This document shows positions 1 to 9,262 of a stretch of 64,000 nucleotides of DNA, piece after piece; the stretch's first letter is position 1, and the number at the start of each line of letters is the position of its first letter. The notes under the pieces are model-generated. The model saw only the letters and a program-made list of their open reading frames with translations. It made no database searches and was not told the origin of the DNA. The stretch is taken from contig NZ_JBOFIN010000140.1 of the NCBI RefSeq assembly GCF_051650185.1, positions 1 through 64,000 of the forward strand. Reading direction: 5' to 3'. The position numbers and the translations under genes are program-made. Source of the stretch: Scandinavium sp051650185. GTDB taxonomy: Bacteria; Pseudomonadota; Gammaproteobacteria; Enterobacterales; Enterobacteriaceae.

Positions 1-67
1 CTGCGGCAATGCCTTTACCCAGAGAGGATACGACCCCGCCGGTCACAAAAATATAGTTCGTTGTCAT
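1..67 (-). CDS. pyrG: CTP synthase, N-terminal fragment
   Basis: Only the first 22 codons are in the window; the gene continues leftward beyond it. The peptide begins MTTNYIFVTGGVVSSLGKG, which is the invariant start of CTP synthase with its ATP-binding GGVVSSLGKG loop. The enzyme makes CTP from UTP, ATP and glutamine in the cytoplasm. mazG lies upstream on the same strand, as in other enterobacteria, with a 224-bp gap that carries a good promoter. Confidence 0.93.
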   Translation of the reverse strand, partial: MTTNYIFVTGGVVSSLGKGIAA

Positions 68-112
68 GCTGAACCTGAGAAGTTAGGGTGAAACGATGGA
101 ATAACCAGGACG

Positions 113-148
113 GGAAAGTAGTATACCCGAACACGGCGAACGCCACAA
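113..148 (-). promoter_or_regulatory. probable pyrG promoter
   Basis: On the minus strand a TTGTGG box (143-148) and a TATACT box (120-125) are 17 bp apart, placing the start of transcription near 113 and giving a short leader before the pyrG ATG at 67. The start region is pyrimidine-rich (TTTCCC). This is a motif match only. Confidence 0.5.
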
Positions 149-291
149 ACATTCATTCTCGCTCTCCATTCTCTGGCTCAGGCAAAGATAAGGAGTGAGA
201 AAATAGCCCCTTTTGGGTAAATGTTTTTGACGTAAATCAAGCGCTTGTCATTTTAAAAATCACACAAATCGCGCTTGATCGCAAAAAAGCG

Positions 292-1083
292 TTAGAGATC
301 AGTTTCCTGTCGTTTTACTTCCTGCCACACGCTTTCCATCGCTTCGAGGTCGATCCCGGTCATTTCCAGGCCTCGCTCGCTAACAATGCGCTCAACTTCG
401 CGGAATCGGCGCTCGAACTTGAGGTTCGCTTTTTGCAGCGCGGTTTCGGCTTTCACGCCCAAATGACGAGACAGATTGACGGTCGCAAACAGCAGGTCGC
501 CCATCTCTTCTTCGAGCTTCGCTTCATCGATGACAGCCTGTTTGGCTTCATGCATCACTTCGTCGATTTCTTCATACACTTTGTCGAGGACCGGGCCCAG
601 GGATGTCCAGTCAAAACCAACAGCAGAAACACGCTTCTGGATTTTATGCGAACGCATCAGCGCAGGCAGGCTGTGGGGAATGTCGTCCAGAGCTGAATGT
701 TGTGCTTTTTCAGCACGTTCAGCGCTTTTGATGGCTTCCCAACGTGCCAGCACTTCCGTGCTGTTCTCAGCGGTCGCATCACCAAAAATATGCGGATGAC
801 GACGTTCCAGCTTGTCGCTGATTGCCGCGCAAATATCATCGAAGTTAAAGCGCCCTTCTTCCTGCGCCATTTGGGCGTAGAAAACGACCTGGAACAGCAG
901 ATCGCCCAGTTCGCCGCGCAGATCGTCGAAATCTTCGCGGGAGATAGCATCCAGCACTTCGTACGTCTCTTCGAGGGTATAGGGCGCGATGGTGGCAAAC
1001 GTCTGCTCTTTATCCCACGGGCAGCCGTTTTCCGGGTCGCGCAGGCGTTTCATAATGCCAAGCAGGCGGTCGATTTGGGTCAT
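292..1083 (-). CDS. mazG: nucleoside triphosphate pyrophosphohydrolase MazG
   Basis: This 263-residue protein has the same length as E. coli MazG. It hydrolyses (d)NTPs to NMP and pyrophosphate in the cytoplasm and is linked to lowering ppGpp during starvation. Two MazG-type helical domains are visible, roughly residues 1-120 and 145-263. The first carries ENGCPWDKEQT and LEETYEVLDA; the second carries the metal-binding acidic motifs YEEIDEVMHE and LEEEMGDLLF. In E. coli the toxin-antitoxin pair mazEF lies between relA and mazG. Here only a palindromic repeat does, so this mazG is not in a mazEF operon. Confidence 0.96.
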   Translation of the reverse strand: MTQIDRLLGIMKRLRDPENGCPWDKEQTFATIAPYTLEETYEVLDAISREDFDDLRGELGDLLFQVVFYAQMAQEEGRFNFDDICAAISDKLERRHPHIFGDATAENSTEVLARWEAIKSAERAEKAQHSALDDIPHSLPALMRSHKIQKRVSAVGFDWTSLGPVLDKVYEEIDEVMHEAKQAVIDEAKLEEEMGDLLFATVNLSRHLGVKAETALQKANLKFERRFREVERIVSERGLEMTGIDLEAMESVWQEVKRQETDL

Positions 1084-1110
1084 GGGGGATCCTTGCTAAA
1101 TTTGAGATTA

Positions 1111-1196
1111 CTCCCTCACACCGGCCCTCTCCCTCAAGGGAGAGGGAGAAAACCGATCCCCCTCGCCCCTTTGGGGAGAGGGTTAGGGTGAGGGGA
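1111..1196. repeat. intergenic palindromic repeat, CCCTCACCCTAACCC type
   Basis: The outer arms CCCTCAC...CCCTCTCCC (from 1113) and GGGAGAGGG...GTGAGGG (to 1195) are inverted. Two smaller hairpins, CCCTCTCCCTCAAGGGAGAGGG-like and CCCCTCGCCCCTTTGGGG-like, sit inside. The element fills the mazG-relA gap where E. coli has mazEF. I know this sequence type as a dispersed enterobacterial repeat; copy number cannot be checked here. Confidence 0.7.
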
Positions 1197-1201
1197 AAAA
1201 G

Positions 1202-3436
1202 TCAGCCGCCGTGTAAACGACGAGCGTCAATCACATCGGGCACCTGGTTCAGCTTGCCGAGCACACGGCCCAGCACCTGCAGGTTGTAGATTTCGATGGT
1301 CATGTCGATGGTGGCGAGCTGCTGTTTGGTGTCGCTACGGCTGGCCACGCCCAGCACGTTCACTTTCTCGTTGGCGAGAATGGTAGTGATATCGCGCAGC
1401 AAACCGCTACGGTCATTGGCCTGAACACGCACCACCAGCGAATAGCCAGCGGAATAGCTTTCACCCCATACCGCATCAACGATACGTTCCGGCGCGTGAG
1501 ATTGCAGCTCCACCAGTTGATCGCAATCCGCGCGGTGCACGGAAATTCCGCGGCCTTGTGTGATGAACCCAACAATTTCATCGCCCGGTATCGGCTGGCA
1601 GCAACGTGCGATGTGATGCATCAGATTACCGACACCTTCCACCACCACGCGACCGTCGTCTTTCTTGCGGTTTTGATGCGGGTTGTAAGATTTCTGCTGT
1701 AGCTGTTTGAGCGCCGCCGCATCCTGCTCCGCCGCACTCGGCTTGTTGAACTGCGCCTGAAGGAAGTTGATCATCTGGTTGATGCGGATATCACCCCCGC
1801 CAATCGCCGCCAGCAACTCTTCCATTTCGTTGAAGTTGTAGCGCGGCAGCAGGTGCTTCTCCGCCTCTTTCAGATTGATGTCCAGACGTTCCAGCTCGTC
1901 ATCAAGGATCTGACGCCCGGCGAGGATATTTTTATCGCGATCCTGTTTGCGGAACCAGGCCTGGATCTTGGAGCGACCGCGGCCCGTCGTGATGTAGCCC
2001 AGGTTCGGGTTCAGCCAGTCACGGCTTGGGTTAGGCTGCTTCTGAGTGATGATCTCAATCTGATCGCCCATTTGCAGCTGATAGGTGAAAGGCACGATGC
2101 GACCGCCAATTTTCGCGCCGATGCAACGGTGCCCCACGTCACTGTGAATGTGGTAGGCAAAGTCGAGCGGCGTGGAGCCCGCAGGCAAATCCACCACGTC
2201 GCCTTTTGGCGTAAACACGTAGACGCGATCGTCAAACACCTGGCTGCGAACTTCGTCGAGCATCTCGCCCGAATCCGCCATCTCTTCCTGCCAGGCAATC
2301 AGCTTACGCAGCCACGCAATGCGGTCCTCATGACCACGGCTGCCGCCAGATGCTGAACCTTCTTTGTATTTCCAGTGCGCCGCAACGCCCAGTTCAGACT
2401 CTTCGTGCATCTGGCGCGTACGAATCTGGATCTCAACCGTTTTGCCGCCCGGGCCTAACACCACGGTGTGAATCGACTGATAGCCGTTCGGTTTCGGGTT
2501 GGCAACGTAATCGTCAAATTCATCCGGTAGATGGCGGAAATGGGTGTGAACAATACCGAGAGCGGCGTAGCAGTCCTGCAGGCGTTCGGCGACAATGCGC
2601 ACGGCGCGCACGTCGAACAGCTCATCAAACTGCAAATGCTTTTTCTGCATTTTGCGCCAGATGCTGTAGATGTGCTTCGGACGCCCGTAAACCTCGGCTT
2701 TGACGCCTTCTTCTTTGATGGAGGCACGCAGCGTACCGACGAATTCATCGATGTAGTGTTCGCGGTCGATGCGGCGCTCGTGGAGCAGTTTGGCGATTCG
2801 CTTATATTCCGCCGGATGCAGATAGCGGAAGCAGTAATCTTCCAGCTCCCATTTGAGCTGACCGATGCCGAGGCGGTTCGCCAGCGGCGCGTAGATATTG
2901 GTACATTCCTTCGCGGCCAGAACGCGTTCGTCTTCCGGCGCATCCTTCACTTCGCGCAGATGGGCAATGCGTTCGGCGAGCTTGATAACCACGCAGCGGA
3001 AATCATCGACCATTGCCAGCAGCATCCGGCGAACGTTATCCACCTGCTCTGACGACACCGAATCCGTGTGGGTTGCTTTCAGCTGGCGAATCGCGGCCAT
3101 ATCCCGCACGCCGTGGATCAGCGTGACTACCGATTTGCCAAAGGTTTCCTCCAGCTTCTCTTCGCTCACCACTTCGCTGACCACCAGCGGGTAAAGCAGC
3201 GCGGCACGGAGTGAATCGATATCCATATTCAGCATGGAGAGGATTTCAACCATCTCGACGCCGCGCCACAGCACGATATCCGCCTCAGGATGGTTGAGAG
3301 TTTGTTCGCGACAATATGTCCATGTCTCGGTTAAGCGCTCACACGACGGCTGGCTGGAAATGCCCAGGCTTGCTATCCATTTGACCGGATCAAACTCTCC
3401 AGCTTTATTAAGATGTGCACTGCGTACCGCAACCAT
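1202..3436 (-). CDS. relA: GTP pyrophosphokinase RelA, (p)ppGpp synthetase I
   Basis: RelA is the ribosome-bound synthetase that makes (p)ppGpp from GTP/GDP and ATP when uncharged tRNA enters the A site. The 744-residue length equals that of E. coli RelA. The order is an inactive HD-type hydrolase domain (about 1-200), the synthetase domain with GRPKHIYSIWRKM (about 251-263) and the RelA-type EFDD motif at 306-309 followed by NPKPNGYQSIHT, a TGS domain with VYVFTPKGDVVDLPAGSTPLDF (about 410-430), a zinc-finger region with HHIARCCQPIPGDEI, and a C-terminal ACT domain with VRVQANDRSGLLRDIT. The EFDD acidic motif marks a monofunctional synthetase rather than SpoT. It is transcribed after rlmD with a 51-bp gap. 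Confidence 0.98.
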   Translation of the reverse strand: MVAVRSAHLNKAGEFDPVKWIASLGISSQPSCERLTETWTYCREQTLNHPEADIVLWRGVEMVEILSMLNMDIDSLRAALLYPLVVSEVVSEEKLEETFGKSVVTLIHGVRDMAAIRQLKATHTDSVSSEQVDNVRRMLLAMVDDFRCVVIKLAERIAHLREVKDAPEDERVLAAKECTNIYAPLANRLGIGQLKWELEDYCFRYLHPAEYKRIAKLLHERRIDREHYIDEFVGTLRASIKEEGVKAEVYGRPKHIYSIWRKMQKKHLQFDELFDVRAVRIVAERLQDCYAALGIVHTHFRHLPDEFDDYVANPKPNGYQSIHTVVLGPGGKTVEIQIRTRQMHEESELGVAAHWKYKEGSASGGSRGHEDRIAWLRKLIAWQEEMADSGEMLDEVRSQVFDDRVYVFTPKGDVVDLPAGSTPLDFAYHIHSDVGHRCIGAKIGGRIVPFTYQLQMGDQIEIITQKQPNPSRDWLNPNLGYITTGRGRSKIQAWFRKQDRDKNILAGRQILDDELERLDINLKEAEKHLLPRYNFNEMEELLAAIGGGDIRINQMINFLQAQFNKPSAAEQDAAALKQLQQKSYNPHQNRKKDDGRVVVEGVGNLMHHIARCCQPIPGDEIVGFITQGRGISVHRADCDQLVELQSHAPERIVDAVWGESYSAGYSLVVRVQANDRSGLLRDITTILANEKVNVLGVASRSDTKQQLATIDMTIEIYNLQVLGRVLGKLNQVPDVIDARRLHGG

Positions 3437-3457
3437 TGTCCTCTCCTTTAGGGACCG

Positions 3458-3479
3458 GGCCTGTCGAAGTCGACAAGCC
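3458..3479 (-). other. hairpin in the rlmD-relA gap (relA leader)
   Basis: An inverted repeat, GGCTTGTCGA against TCGACAGGCC on the minus strand, could fold to a 9-10 bp stem 22 bp before the relA ATG. It has no following U-run, so it is not a standard terminator. It may affect mRNA processing or relA translation. Confidence 0.4.
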
Positions 3480-3487
3480 TTGATTCA

Positions 3488-4786
3488 TTATTTGTGCTCA
3501 AACAGCACCATCGACTCCAGGTGCCCAGTGTGCGGGAACATGTCCAGCATTGCCAGACGCTGAATTTGATAGCCTGCGGCCAACAATACCTCGCTGTCGC
3601 GCGCCAGCGTTGCCGGGTTACAGGATACATACACCACCCGCTGCGGGGCCAATTTTACGACATGTTGCATCACACCCGGTGCGCCCGCTCTGGCAGGATC
3701 GAGTAAAACTTTGTCAAACCCGTTTTTTGCCCAGGCCTGCAACGTGACATCTTCTTCCAGATTTTCATGAAAGAATGTCACATTGGGTAAATCATTAAGT
3801 GTCGCATTCTGCTGGCCCTTCTCAACCAGCGCTGGCACGCCTTCCACGCCAACGACGCTTGCCGCCCGCTTCGCCAGCGGCAGGGTGAAATTGCCCATGC
3901 CGCAGAACAAATCCAGCACGCGATCGCCAGGCTGCACGTCCAGCCACGCCAGCGCGGTGTCGACCATCAGCTGATTAACGCCATCATTGACCTGAATAAA
4001 ATCCCGCGGACTGAATGTTAAGCGTAGCCCGTCTGAGTGATAGCAGGGCGCTTCGCCGCTAACCTGTTCAATCGTTTCACTTTGCGGTGCCAGCCACAGC
4101 GCAAGCTGGTGAGTATGCGAAAACTGTTCCAGTTTTGCTTTATCGGCGGCAGAAAGCGGAGCGGTGTGGCGCAACACCATCAACGGGCCATTATCAGCTT
4201 GCACCAGTTCCACATGCCCTAAATGGCGAGCGCCTTTCAGCGAAGATAAACAATCACGCACGGCCGGGATTAATGTTTCAAGAGTGGGCACCAAAACGGG
4301 GCATTGCGTGACCTCAACGATATCGCTGGAGCCAGCCTGACGAAAACCCATCTGCAAGTGTTGGGTCTTTGGCTGATAATTCAAGCTAAGACGAGCGCGA
4401 CGACGGTAGCCCCACGGCGATGCCGACAGCACGGCATCCACTTCGTGTTTCATCAAACGGGCCAGTGCCGCCTGCTTGCTGCGCTGCTGAAGGGCTACGC
4501 TCGCATGCTGCTGCTGACAGCCTCCGCACACGCCGAAATGAGGGCAGCGCGGCGTTTCACGCTCAGCACTGTCGTTCAGACGCCGTTTTACCTGTCCGCG
4601 AGCATACTGTTTTTTATCTTCGATAATCTTAATTTCAGCGCGCTCATCCGGCAGCAAGCTGTTGATAAAAAGCGTTTTACCGTGATGACGAGCCACACCC
4701 TGGCCAAAAGGGTCAAGGTCGCTTACCGTCACGGTTATGATCTCGCGCGTCGTCACGCGGCGTTTTGCAGAGTAGAATTGCGCCAT
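3488..4786 (-). CDS. rlmD: 23S rRNA (uracil-1939-C5)-methyltransferase
   Basis: RlmD transfers a methyl group from S-adenosylmethionine to C5 of U1939 in 23S rRNA. I start it at the ATG giving MAQFYSAKRR, 22 codons inside the longest frame, because this gives 432 residues and matches E. coli RlmD (433). A TRAM domain spans about 10-68. The iron-sulfur cysteines are at 81, 87 and 90 (CPHFGVCGGC), with a fourth near 162 (VTQCPVL). The SAM site is LDLFCGMGNFTLPLA, and the catalytic cysteine lies in YVSCNPATLARD. The gene is divergent from barA, with 58 bp between starts. Confidence 0.97.
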   Translation of the reverse strand: MAQFYSAKRRVTTREIITVTVSDLDPFGQGVARHHGKTLFINSLLPDERAEIKIIEDKKQYARGQVKRRLNDSAERETPRCPHFGVCGGCQQQHASVALQQRSKQAALARLMKHEVDAVLSASPWGYRRRARLSLNYQPKTQHLQMGFRQAGSSDIVEVTQCPVLVPTLETLIPAVRDCLSSLKGARHLGHVELVQADNGPLMVLRHTAPLSAADKAKLEQFSHTHQLALWLAPQSETIEQVSGEAPCYHSDGLRLTFSPRDFIQVNDGVNQLMVDTALAWLDVQPGDRVLDLFCGMGNFTLPLAKRAASVVGVEGVPALVEKGQQNATLNDLPNVTFFHENLEEDVTLQAWAKNGFDKVLLDPARAGAPGVMQHVVKLAPQRVVYVSCNPATLARDSEVLLAAGYQIQRLAMLDMFPHTGHLESMVLFEHK

Positions 4787-4844
4787 TGTAGAGAGTTTTC
4801 TCAAACGTAGTGTGTTAACCCTGATTCTCCCATAACGGACCTCC

Positions 4845-7592
4845 ATGACCAACTACAGCCTGCGTGCGCGCATGATGATCCTGATACTGGCCCCGACCGT
4901 CCTTATCGGTTTGCTGCTCAGCATCTTCTTTGTCGTTCACCGCTATCACGACCTGCAGCGCCAACTGGAAGACGCCGGTGCCAGCATCATTGAGCCGCTT
5001 GCGGTCTCCAGTGAATATGGCATGAACTTACAAAACCGCGAGTCAATCGGTCAGCTGATAAGCGTCCTGCACCGCCGCCATTCCGACATCGTGCGGGCCA
5101 TTTCGGTGTACGACGAGCACAACAGGCTGTTTGTGACATCGAACTATCATCTTGATCCCAGCGAGCTCCAGCTGCCGAAAGGCGCCCCGCTGCCACGCCG
5201 ATTGAGCGTCATTCGCAGCGGCGATCTGATGATCTTACGCACGCCCATTATCTCGGAAAGCTATTCGCCGGATGAATCACCCACGTCGGAAGCCAAAACG
5301 CCGGTCAATATGTTGGGCTACGTGGCGCTGGAGCTGGATCTCAAATCCGTGCGGCTGCAGCAATACAAAGAGATCTTTATCTCCAGCGTGATGATGCTGT
5401 TCTGCATTGGCATCGCACTCATCTTTGGCTGGCGACTGATGCGGGATGTCACCGGCCCGATTCGCAATATGGTGAATACCGTCGACAGAATTCGACGTGG
5501 GCAGCTTGATAGCCGCGTGGAAGGCTTTATGCTCGGCGAACTCGATATGCTGAAAAATGGCATCAACTCGATGGCGATGTCGCTCGCGGCCTATCATGAA
5601 GAGATGCAGCACAACGTCGACCAGGCCACGTCTGACCTGCGTGAAACGCTTGAACAGATGGAAATCCAGAACGTCGAATTGGATCTTGCCAAGAAACGCG
5701 CACAGGAAGCCGCGCGTATTAAATCAGAGTTCCTTGCCAACATGTCACACGAGCTGCGCACGCCGCTCAATGGCGTGATTGGCTTTACGCGCCTGACGCT
5801 GAAAACCGATCTTAACTCCACGCAGCGCGATCACCTCAACACCATTGAGCGCTCAGCGAACAACCTGCTGACCATCATTAACGACGTGCTGGACTTCTCG
5901 AAGCTGGAAGCGGGCAAGCTGATTCTGGAAAGCATTCCTTTCCCGCTGCGCAATTCGCTCGATGAAGTCGTCACCTTGCTGGCGCATTCCGCCCATGACA
6001 AGGGGCTTGAGCTCACGCTGAATATTAAAAATGACGTGCCGGACAATGTGATTGGCGATCCTCTGCGTCTGCAACAGGTCATCACCAACCTCGTCGGCAA
6101 CGCCATCAAGTTTACCGAGCACGGCAACATTGATGTGCTGGTCGAGAAACGCTCTCTGAGCAACAACAAAGTGCAGATTGAAGTGCAAATCCGCGATACC
6201 GGAATTGGCATTCCGGAACAGGATCAGTCGCGGCTGTTCCAGGCTTTCCGCCAGGCAGATGCCAGCATTTCACGTCGTCACGGCGGTACCGGGTTAGGTC
6301 TTGTTATCACCCAGAAGCTGGTCAAAGAGATGGGCGGGGATATCTCCTTCCACAGCCAGCCAAATCGCGGCTCCACTTTCTGGTTCTTCATCAGTCTGGA
6401 TTTGAACCCGAACGTCGTCTCTGAAGGCCCCATGACCGCGTGCCTGGCCGGCAAGCGGCTGGCCTACGTGGAAGCCAATGCCGCCGCTGCGCAATGCACC
6501 ATGGACTTACTGGCCACCACACCGCTGGACGTGGTCTACAGCCCGACGTTTTCTGCCTTGCCAGACGATCACTACGATATTCTGTTGATCGCCGTTCCCG
6601 TTTCGATGCGTGATTTGAACATGCATTCAGACAAACTGGCACGCGCACACACCATGACGGATTTCCTGCTGCTGGCGCTGCCTTGCCACGCACAGGTGAA
6701 TGCTGAAGAACTCAAACAAAACGGCGCTGCTGGCTGCTTGCTCAAGCCGCTGACGTCGACGCGTTTGCTCCCGGCGTTAACCGAGTATTGCCGCAGCAAT
6801 CATCTGCCGGTCTCCCGGGAAAGCAGCGATCGTCGTCTGGGCATGACGGTCATGGCCGTTGACGACAATCCTGCCAACCTGAAACTGATAGGCGCCTTGC
6901 TGGAAGATCAGGTGCAGAATGTCGAGCTGTGTGACAGCGGCCAGGCCGCCATCGAACAGGCTAAACAGCAACAGTTCGATCTGATCCTGATGGACATTCA
7001 GATGCCGGATATGGACGGCATTCGCGCCTGCGAGCTGATTCGTCAGTTGCCTCACCAGCAGCAGACGCCGGTAATTGCCGTGACAGCTCACGCCATGGCA
7101 GGGCAAAAAGAGAAATTGCTGAGCGCCGGGATGAATGACTATCTGGCGAAACCGATTGAAGAGAGCAAGCTGCGTAATCTGCTCCATCGCTATCAACCCG
7201 GCATGACCGTCCCACTGATTGACACGTCAGAGCCGCAGCCACCGGTCAATATCAATACCACGCTCGATTGGTCGCTGGCGTTACGCCAGGCGGCCAATAA
7301 GCCTGATCTTGCCCGCGATATGTTGCAGATGCTGATCGCCTTCCTGCCTGAAGTGCGTAACAAAGTGGAAGAGCAGCTTGTCGGCGAGCAACCTGAAAAA
7401 CTGGTCGATGCCATTCATAAGCTTCACGGGAGCTGCGGCTACAGCGGTGTGCCAAGGCTGAAAAATCTGTGTCACCTTATCGAAGGGCAACTGCGGGACG
7501 GTATTGCTCCGGAGGAGATGGAGCCGGAATTTCTGGAACTGCTGGATGAGATGGACAATGTGACCCGCGAAGCGCGGAAGATGCTGGGATAA
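4845..7592 (+). CDS. barA: hybrid sensor histidine kinase BarA
   Basis: BarA is the inner-membrane tripartite kinase that phosphorylates UvrY and so controls csrB/csrC and carbon metabolism. It has 915 residues against 918 in E. coli. The N-terminus has a membrane segment (about 9-31), a periplasmic sensor region, a second membrane segment (about 176-198) and a HAMP linker. The HisKA site is His302 (MSHELRTPLNG), followed by an HATPase domain with LVGNAIKFTEHG, DTGIGIPE and GGTGLGL. The receiver domain carries Asp717 (LILMDIQMPDMDG), and the HPt domain carries His861 (KLHGSCGYSG). All four phosphorelay elements are intact. The gene ends at a hairpin shared with convergent yqcA. E. coli carries gudPXD here; this genome does not. 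Confidence 0.98.
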   Translation: MTNYSLRARMMILILAPTVLIGLLLSIFFVVHRYHDLQRQLEDAGASIIEPLAVSSEYGMNLQNRESIGQLISVLHRRHSDIVRAISVYDEHNRLFVTSNYHLDPSELQLPKGAPLPRRLSVIRSGDLMILRTPIISESYSPDESPTSEAKTPVNMLGYVALELDLKSVRLQQYKEIFISSVMMLFCIGIALIFGWRLMRDVTGPIRNMVNTVDRIRRGQLDSRVEGFMLGELDMLKNGINSMAMSLAAYHEEMQHNVDQATSDLRETLEQMEIQNVELDLAKKRAQEAARIKSEFLANMSHELRTPLNGVIGFTRLTLKTDLNSTQRDHLNTIERSANNLLTIINDVLDFSKLEAGKLILESIPFPLRNSLDEVVTLLAHSAHDKGLELTLNIKNDVPDNVIGDPLRLQQVITNLVGNAIKFTEHGNIDVLVEKRSLSNNKVQIEVQIRDTGIGIPEQDQSRLFQAFRQADASISRRHGGTGLGLVITQKLVKEMGGDISFHSQPNRGSTFWFFISLDLNPNVVSEGPMTACLAGKRLAYVEANAAAAQCTMDLLATTPLDVVYSPTFSALPDDHYDILLIAVPVSMRDLNMHSDKLARAHTMTDFLLLALPCHAQVNAEELKQNGAAGCLLKPLTSTRLLPALTEYCRSNHLPVSRESSDRRLGMTVMAVDDNPANLKLIGALLEDQVQNVELCDSGQAAIEQAKQQQFDLILMDIQMPDMDGIRACELIRQLPHQQQTPVIAVTAHAMAGQKEKLLSAGMNDYLAKPIEESKLRNLLHRYQPGMTVPLIDTSEPQPPVNINTTLDWSLALRQAANKPDLARDMLQMLIAFLPEVRNKVEEQLVGEQPEKLVDAIHKLHGSCGYSGVPRLKNLCHLIEGQLRDGIAPEEMEPEFLELLDEMDNVTREARKMLG

Positions 7593-7597
7593 GCAGG

Positions 7598-7619
7598 GTT
7601 GCCCTTTCACAAGGGCAAC
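7598..7619. terminator. hairpin between convergent barA and yqcA
   Basis: GTTGCCCTT (7598-7606) and AAGGGCAAC (7611-7619) form a perfect 9-bp stem with a TCAC loop, six bases after the barA stop. The T-run on either side is weak, so termination efficiency is uncertain. It lies between two convergent genes and could serve both. Confidence 0.6.
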
Positions 7620-7624
7620 ATCAT

Positions 7625-8068
7625 TTAGCTGAGCAACGTCGCCCAGTGTTCAACCCAAGGGTTGGAAATGGTTTCTGGTTCAGGATCTTCGCTGGCATCA
7701 ATCATCAGCATTTCACCAATGCGCTGCGCACCTTGTTCCTGCAGCAGCGCGTCAAAGCGCTTCCCCCCGCCGCAAAAATGGGAATAAGTACTGTCGCCAA
7801 GCGCAATAATGCCGTAGCGCAGATGGGGCTGGTACATGTCCTGAATGCCCTGATACAGCGGCACAATGCTGTCCGGCAAATCGCCCTGGCCCGTGGTGGA
7901 CGTGACCACCAGCACATAGCTGCCCTGATATTTTTCCCAGTCGCCCACTTCAGGATCTTCAAACACCTGCGCCTTGTGACCATGAGCGCTAAGAATGGTT
8001 TGCGCCTCTTCCGCCACCAGCAGTGCGTTTCCGTACATGGTGCCGACAAAAATGCCTACGTCTGCCAT
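7625..8068 (-). CDS. yqcA: flavodoxin YqcA
   Basis: This is a short-chain flavodoxin of 147 residues (149 in E. coli) that binds FMN and carries electrons in the cytoplasm. The FMN phosphate loop is GTMYGNALLVAEEA (about 8-21). The isoalloxazine-flanking loops are VTSTTGQGDLPDS and ALGDSTYSHFCGGGKRFD. It is first of three genes counted from barA, but transcription runs from yqcC through truC into yqcA; the truC-yqcA gap is 16 bp. The physiological partner is not evident from the sequence. Confidence 0.94.
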   Translation of the reverse strand: MADVGIFVGTMYGNALLVAEEAQTILSAHGHKAQVFEDPEVGDWEKYQGSYVLVVTSTTGQGDLPDSIVPLYQGIQDMYQPHLRYGIIALGDSTYSHFCGGGKRFDALLQEQGAQRIGEMLMIDASEDPEPETISNPWVEHWATLLS

Positions 8069-8084
8069 TACTTTTCTCCCTGAA

Positions 8085-8867
8085 TCATTCGGTTATGATC
8101 TCATCCTGACGGTTGTCAGAGGTAAACTCAACCCTTTCAACGGCAGGGAGAAGCCCGCGCCAGCCGAAATGTGACAATGCCTGCATCCAGACGTCATCCA
8201 GCCCGGCGCGGATAACCAGCGGTTCGCCGGTGAACGGGTGCGTAAGGTGCAGTTCGCTTGCATGTAGCATTAACCGATCGCAACCAAAATGCTCCGCCGC
8301 ACTTCGGTTTTGGCGCAAATCGCCGTGCTTACTGTCGCCGATTATCGGGTGACGAAGATGGCTAAGATGGCGGCGTAACTGGTGCTTGCGGCCGGTTTTC
8401 GGCTCCAGTTCGACAAGGCCATAGCGCGTCGTGGGGTAACGTCCGGTTGCTACCGGCATTTCAACCGTGGCAAGCCCGCGATACTGCGTCACCGCTGGCT
8501 GCGGGTCTTTATCCTCGCGAGCATATTTATCGGCGATCTTGTCGAGTTCTTCCACCAGCGGATAATCAAGTACCGCTTCTTCCATCAGCCAGCCACGCAC
8601 AATGGCGTGATAACGCTTCTGGATCTGGTGCTGTTCAAACTGCTGCGACAGCAAACGACCCGCTTCGCTGGAAAGCCCCATCAGCAAAACGCCGGATGTC
8701 GGGCGATCAAGGCGATGAACAGTAAAAACATGCTGGCCAATCTGGTCACGCACGGTCTGCATCACTACGACTTTCTCGTCACGATCGAGCCAGCTGCGAT
8801 GGACGAGCCAGCCAGAAGGTTTGTTGACCGCGACCAGCCATTCGTCCTGATAGAGGATCTCCAGCAT
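8085..8867 (-). CDS. truC: tRNA pseudouridine(65) synthase TruC
   Basis: TruC converts U65 of certain tRNAs (tRNA-Ile1 and tRNA-Asp in E. coli) to pseudouridine. The 260-residue protein belongs to the RluA family. The catalytic aspartate is Asp54 in VHRLDRPTSGVLL, and the motifs NKPSGWLVH and EPKTGRKHQLRRHL are typical. Its ATG overlaps the yqcC stop by one base (TGATG), which indicates translational coupling. Confidence 0.96.
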   Translation of the reverse strand: MLEILYQDEWLVAVNKPSGWLVHRSWLDRDEKVVVMQTVRDQIGQHVFTVHRLDRPTSGVLLMGLSSEAGRLLSQQFEQHQIQKRYHAIVRGWLMEEAVLDYPLVEELDKIADKYAREDKDPQPAVTQYRGLATVEMPVATGRYPTTRYGLVELEPKTGRKHQLRRHLSHLRHPIIGDSKHGDLRQNRSAAEHFGCDRLMLHASELHLTHPFTGEPLVIRAGLDDVWMQALSHFGWRGLLPAVERVEFTSDNRQDEIITE

Positions 8868-9196
8868 CAGTCGTCGTCGCCTGCGAACAGAGCGTCCAGT
8901 TGTTCAAGCTCTGGCAGGATAATGGCGCGAAACGGATGGCTCGCCTCAAGGGCAATTTCGTAATACGGCATCACGGCGAAGCTTTGCGGAAGCGGCTGTT
9001 CACTGTCGAGAAGCTGGTGCATGCGAGGGATCAACACCCACTGCAGCCACTCCAGCGGCTCAAGAGTATCCATACAGAAGGGTTGCGTGCTTTCAAATAC
9101 GCTGGCGTCTGGCGGAAGATCCTGCCAGTGCTGATGCTCGCGTAATTGCGCTTCAATGGCCTGCAAACGCAGGCGGACACTGTCGTGATGAGTCAT
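8867..9196 (-). CDS. yqcC: YqcC family protein (DUF446)
   Basis: This is a small cytoplasmic protein of 109 residues when started at MTHHDSVRLR, the same length as E. coli YqcC. A longer frame upstream would run into the csrB terminator region, so I use the inner ATG. The family core PLEWLQWVLIPRMH and an acidic C-terminus are clear. No enzymatic motif is visible. It probably shares a transcript with truC and yqcA. Its biochemical function is not established. Confidence 0.93.
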   Translation of the reverse strand: MTHHDSVRLRLQAIEAQLREHQHWQDLPPDASVFESTQPFCMDTLEPLEWLQWVLIPRMHQLLDSEQPLPQSFAVMPYYEIALEASHPFRAIILPELEQLDALFAGDDD

Positions 9197-9262
9197 GGAA
9201 ACCTCGAAAGAAACATCGAATGAAAATCTGCGGCGGAGAATACCACCAGTGCGGCGAGAAAT

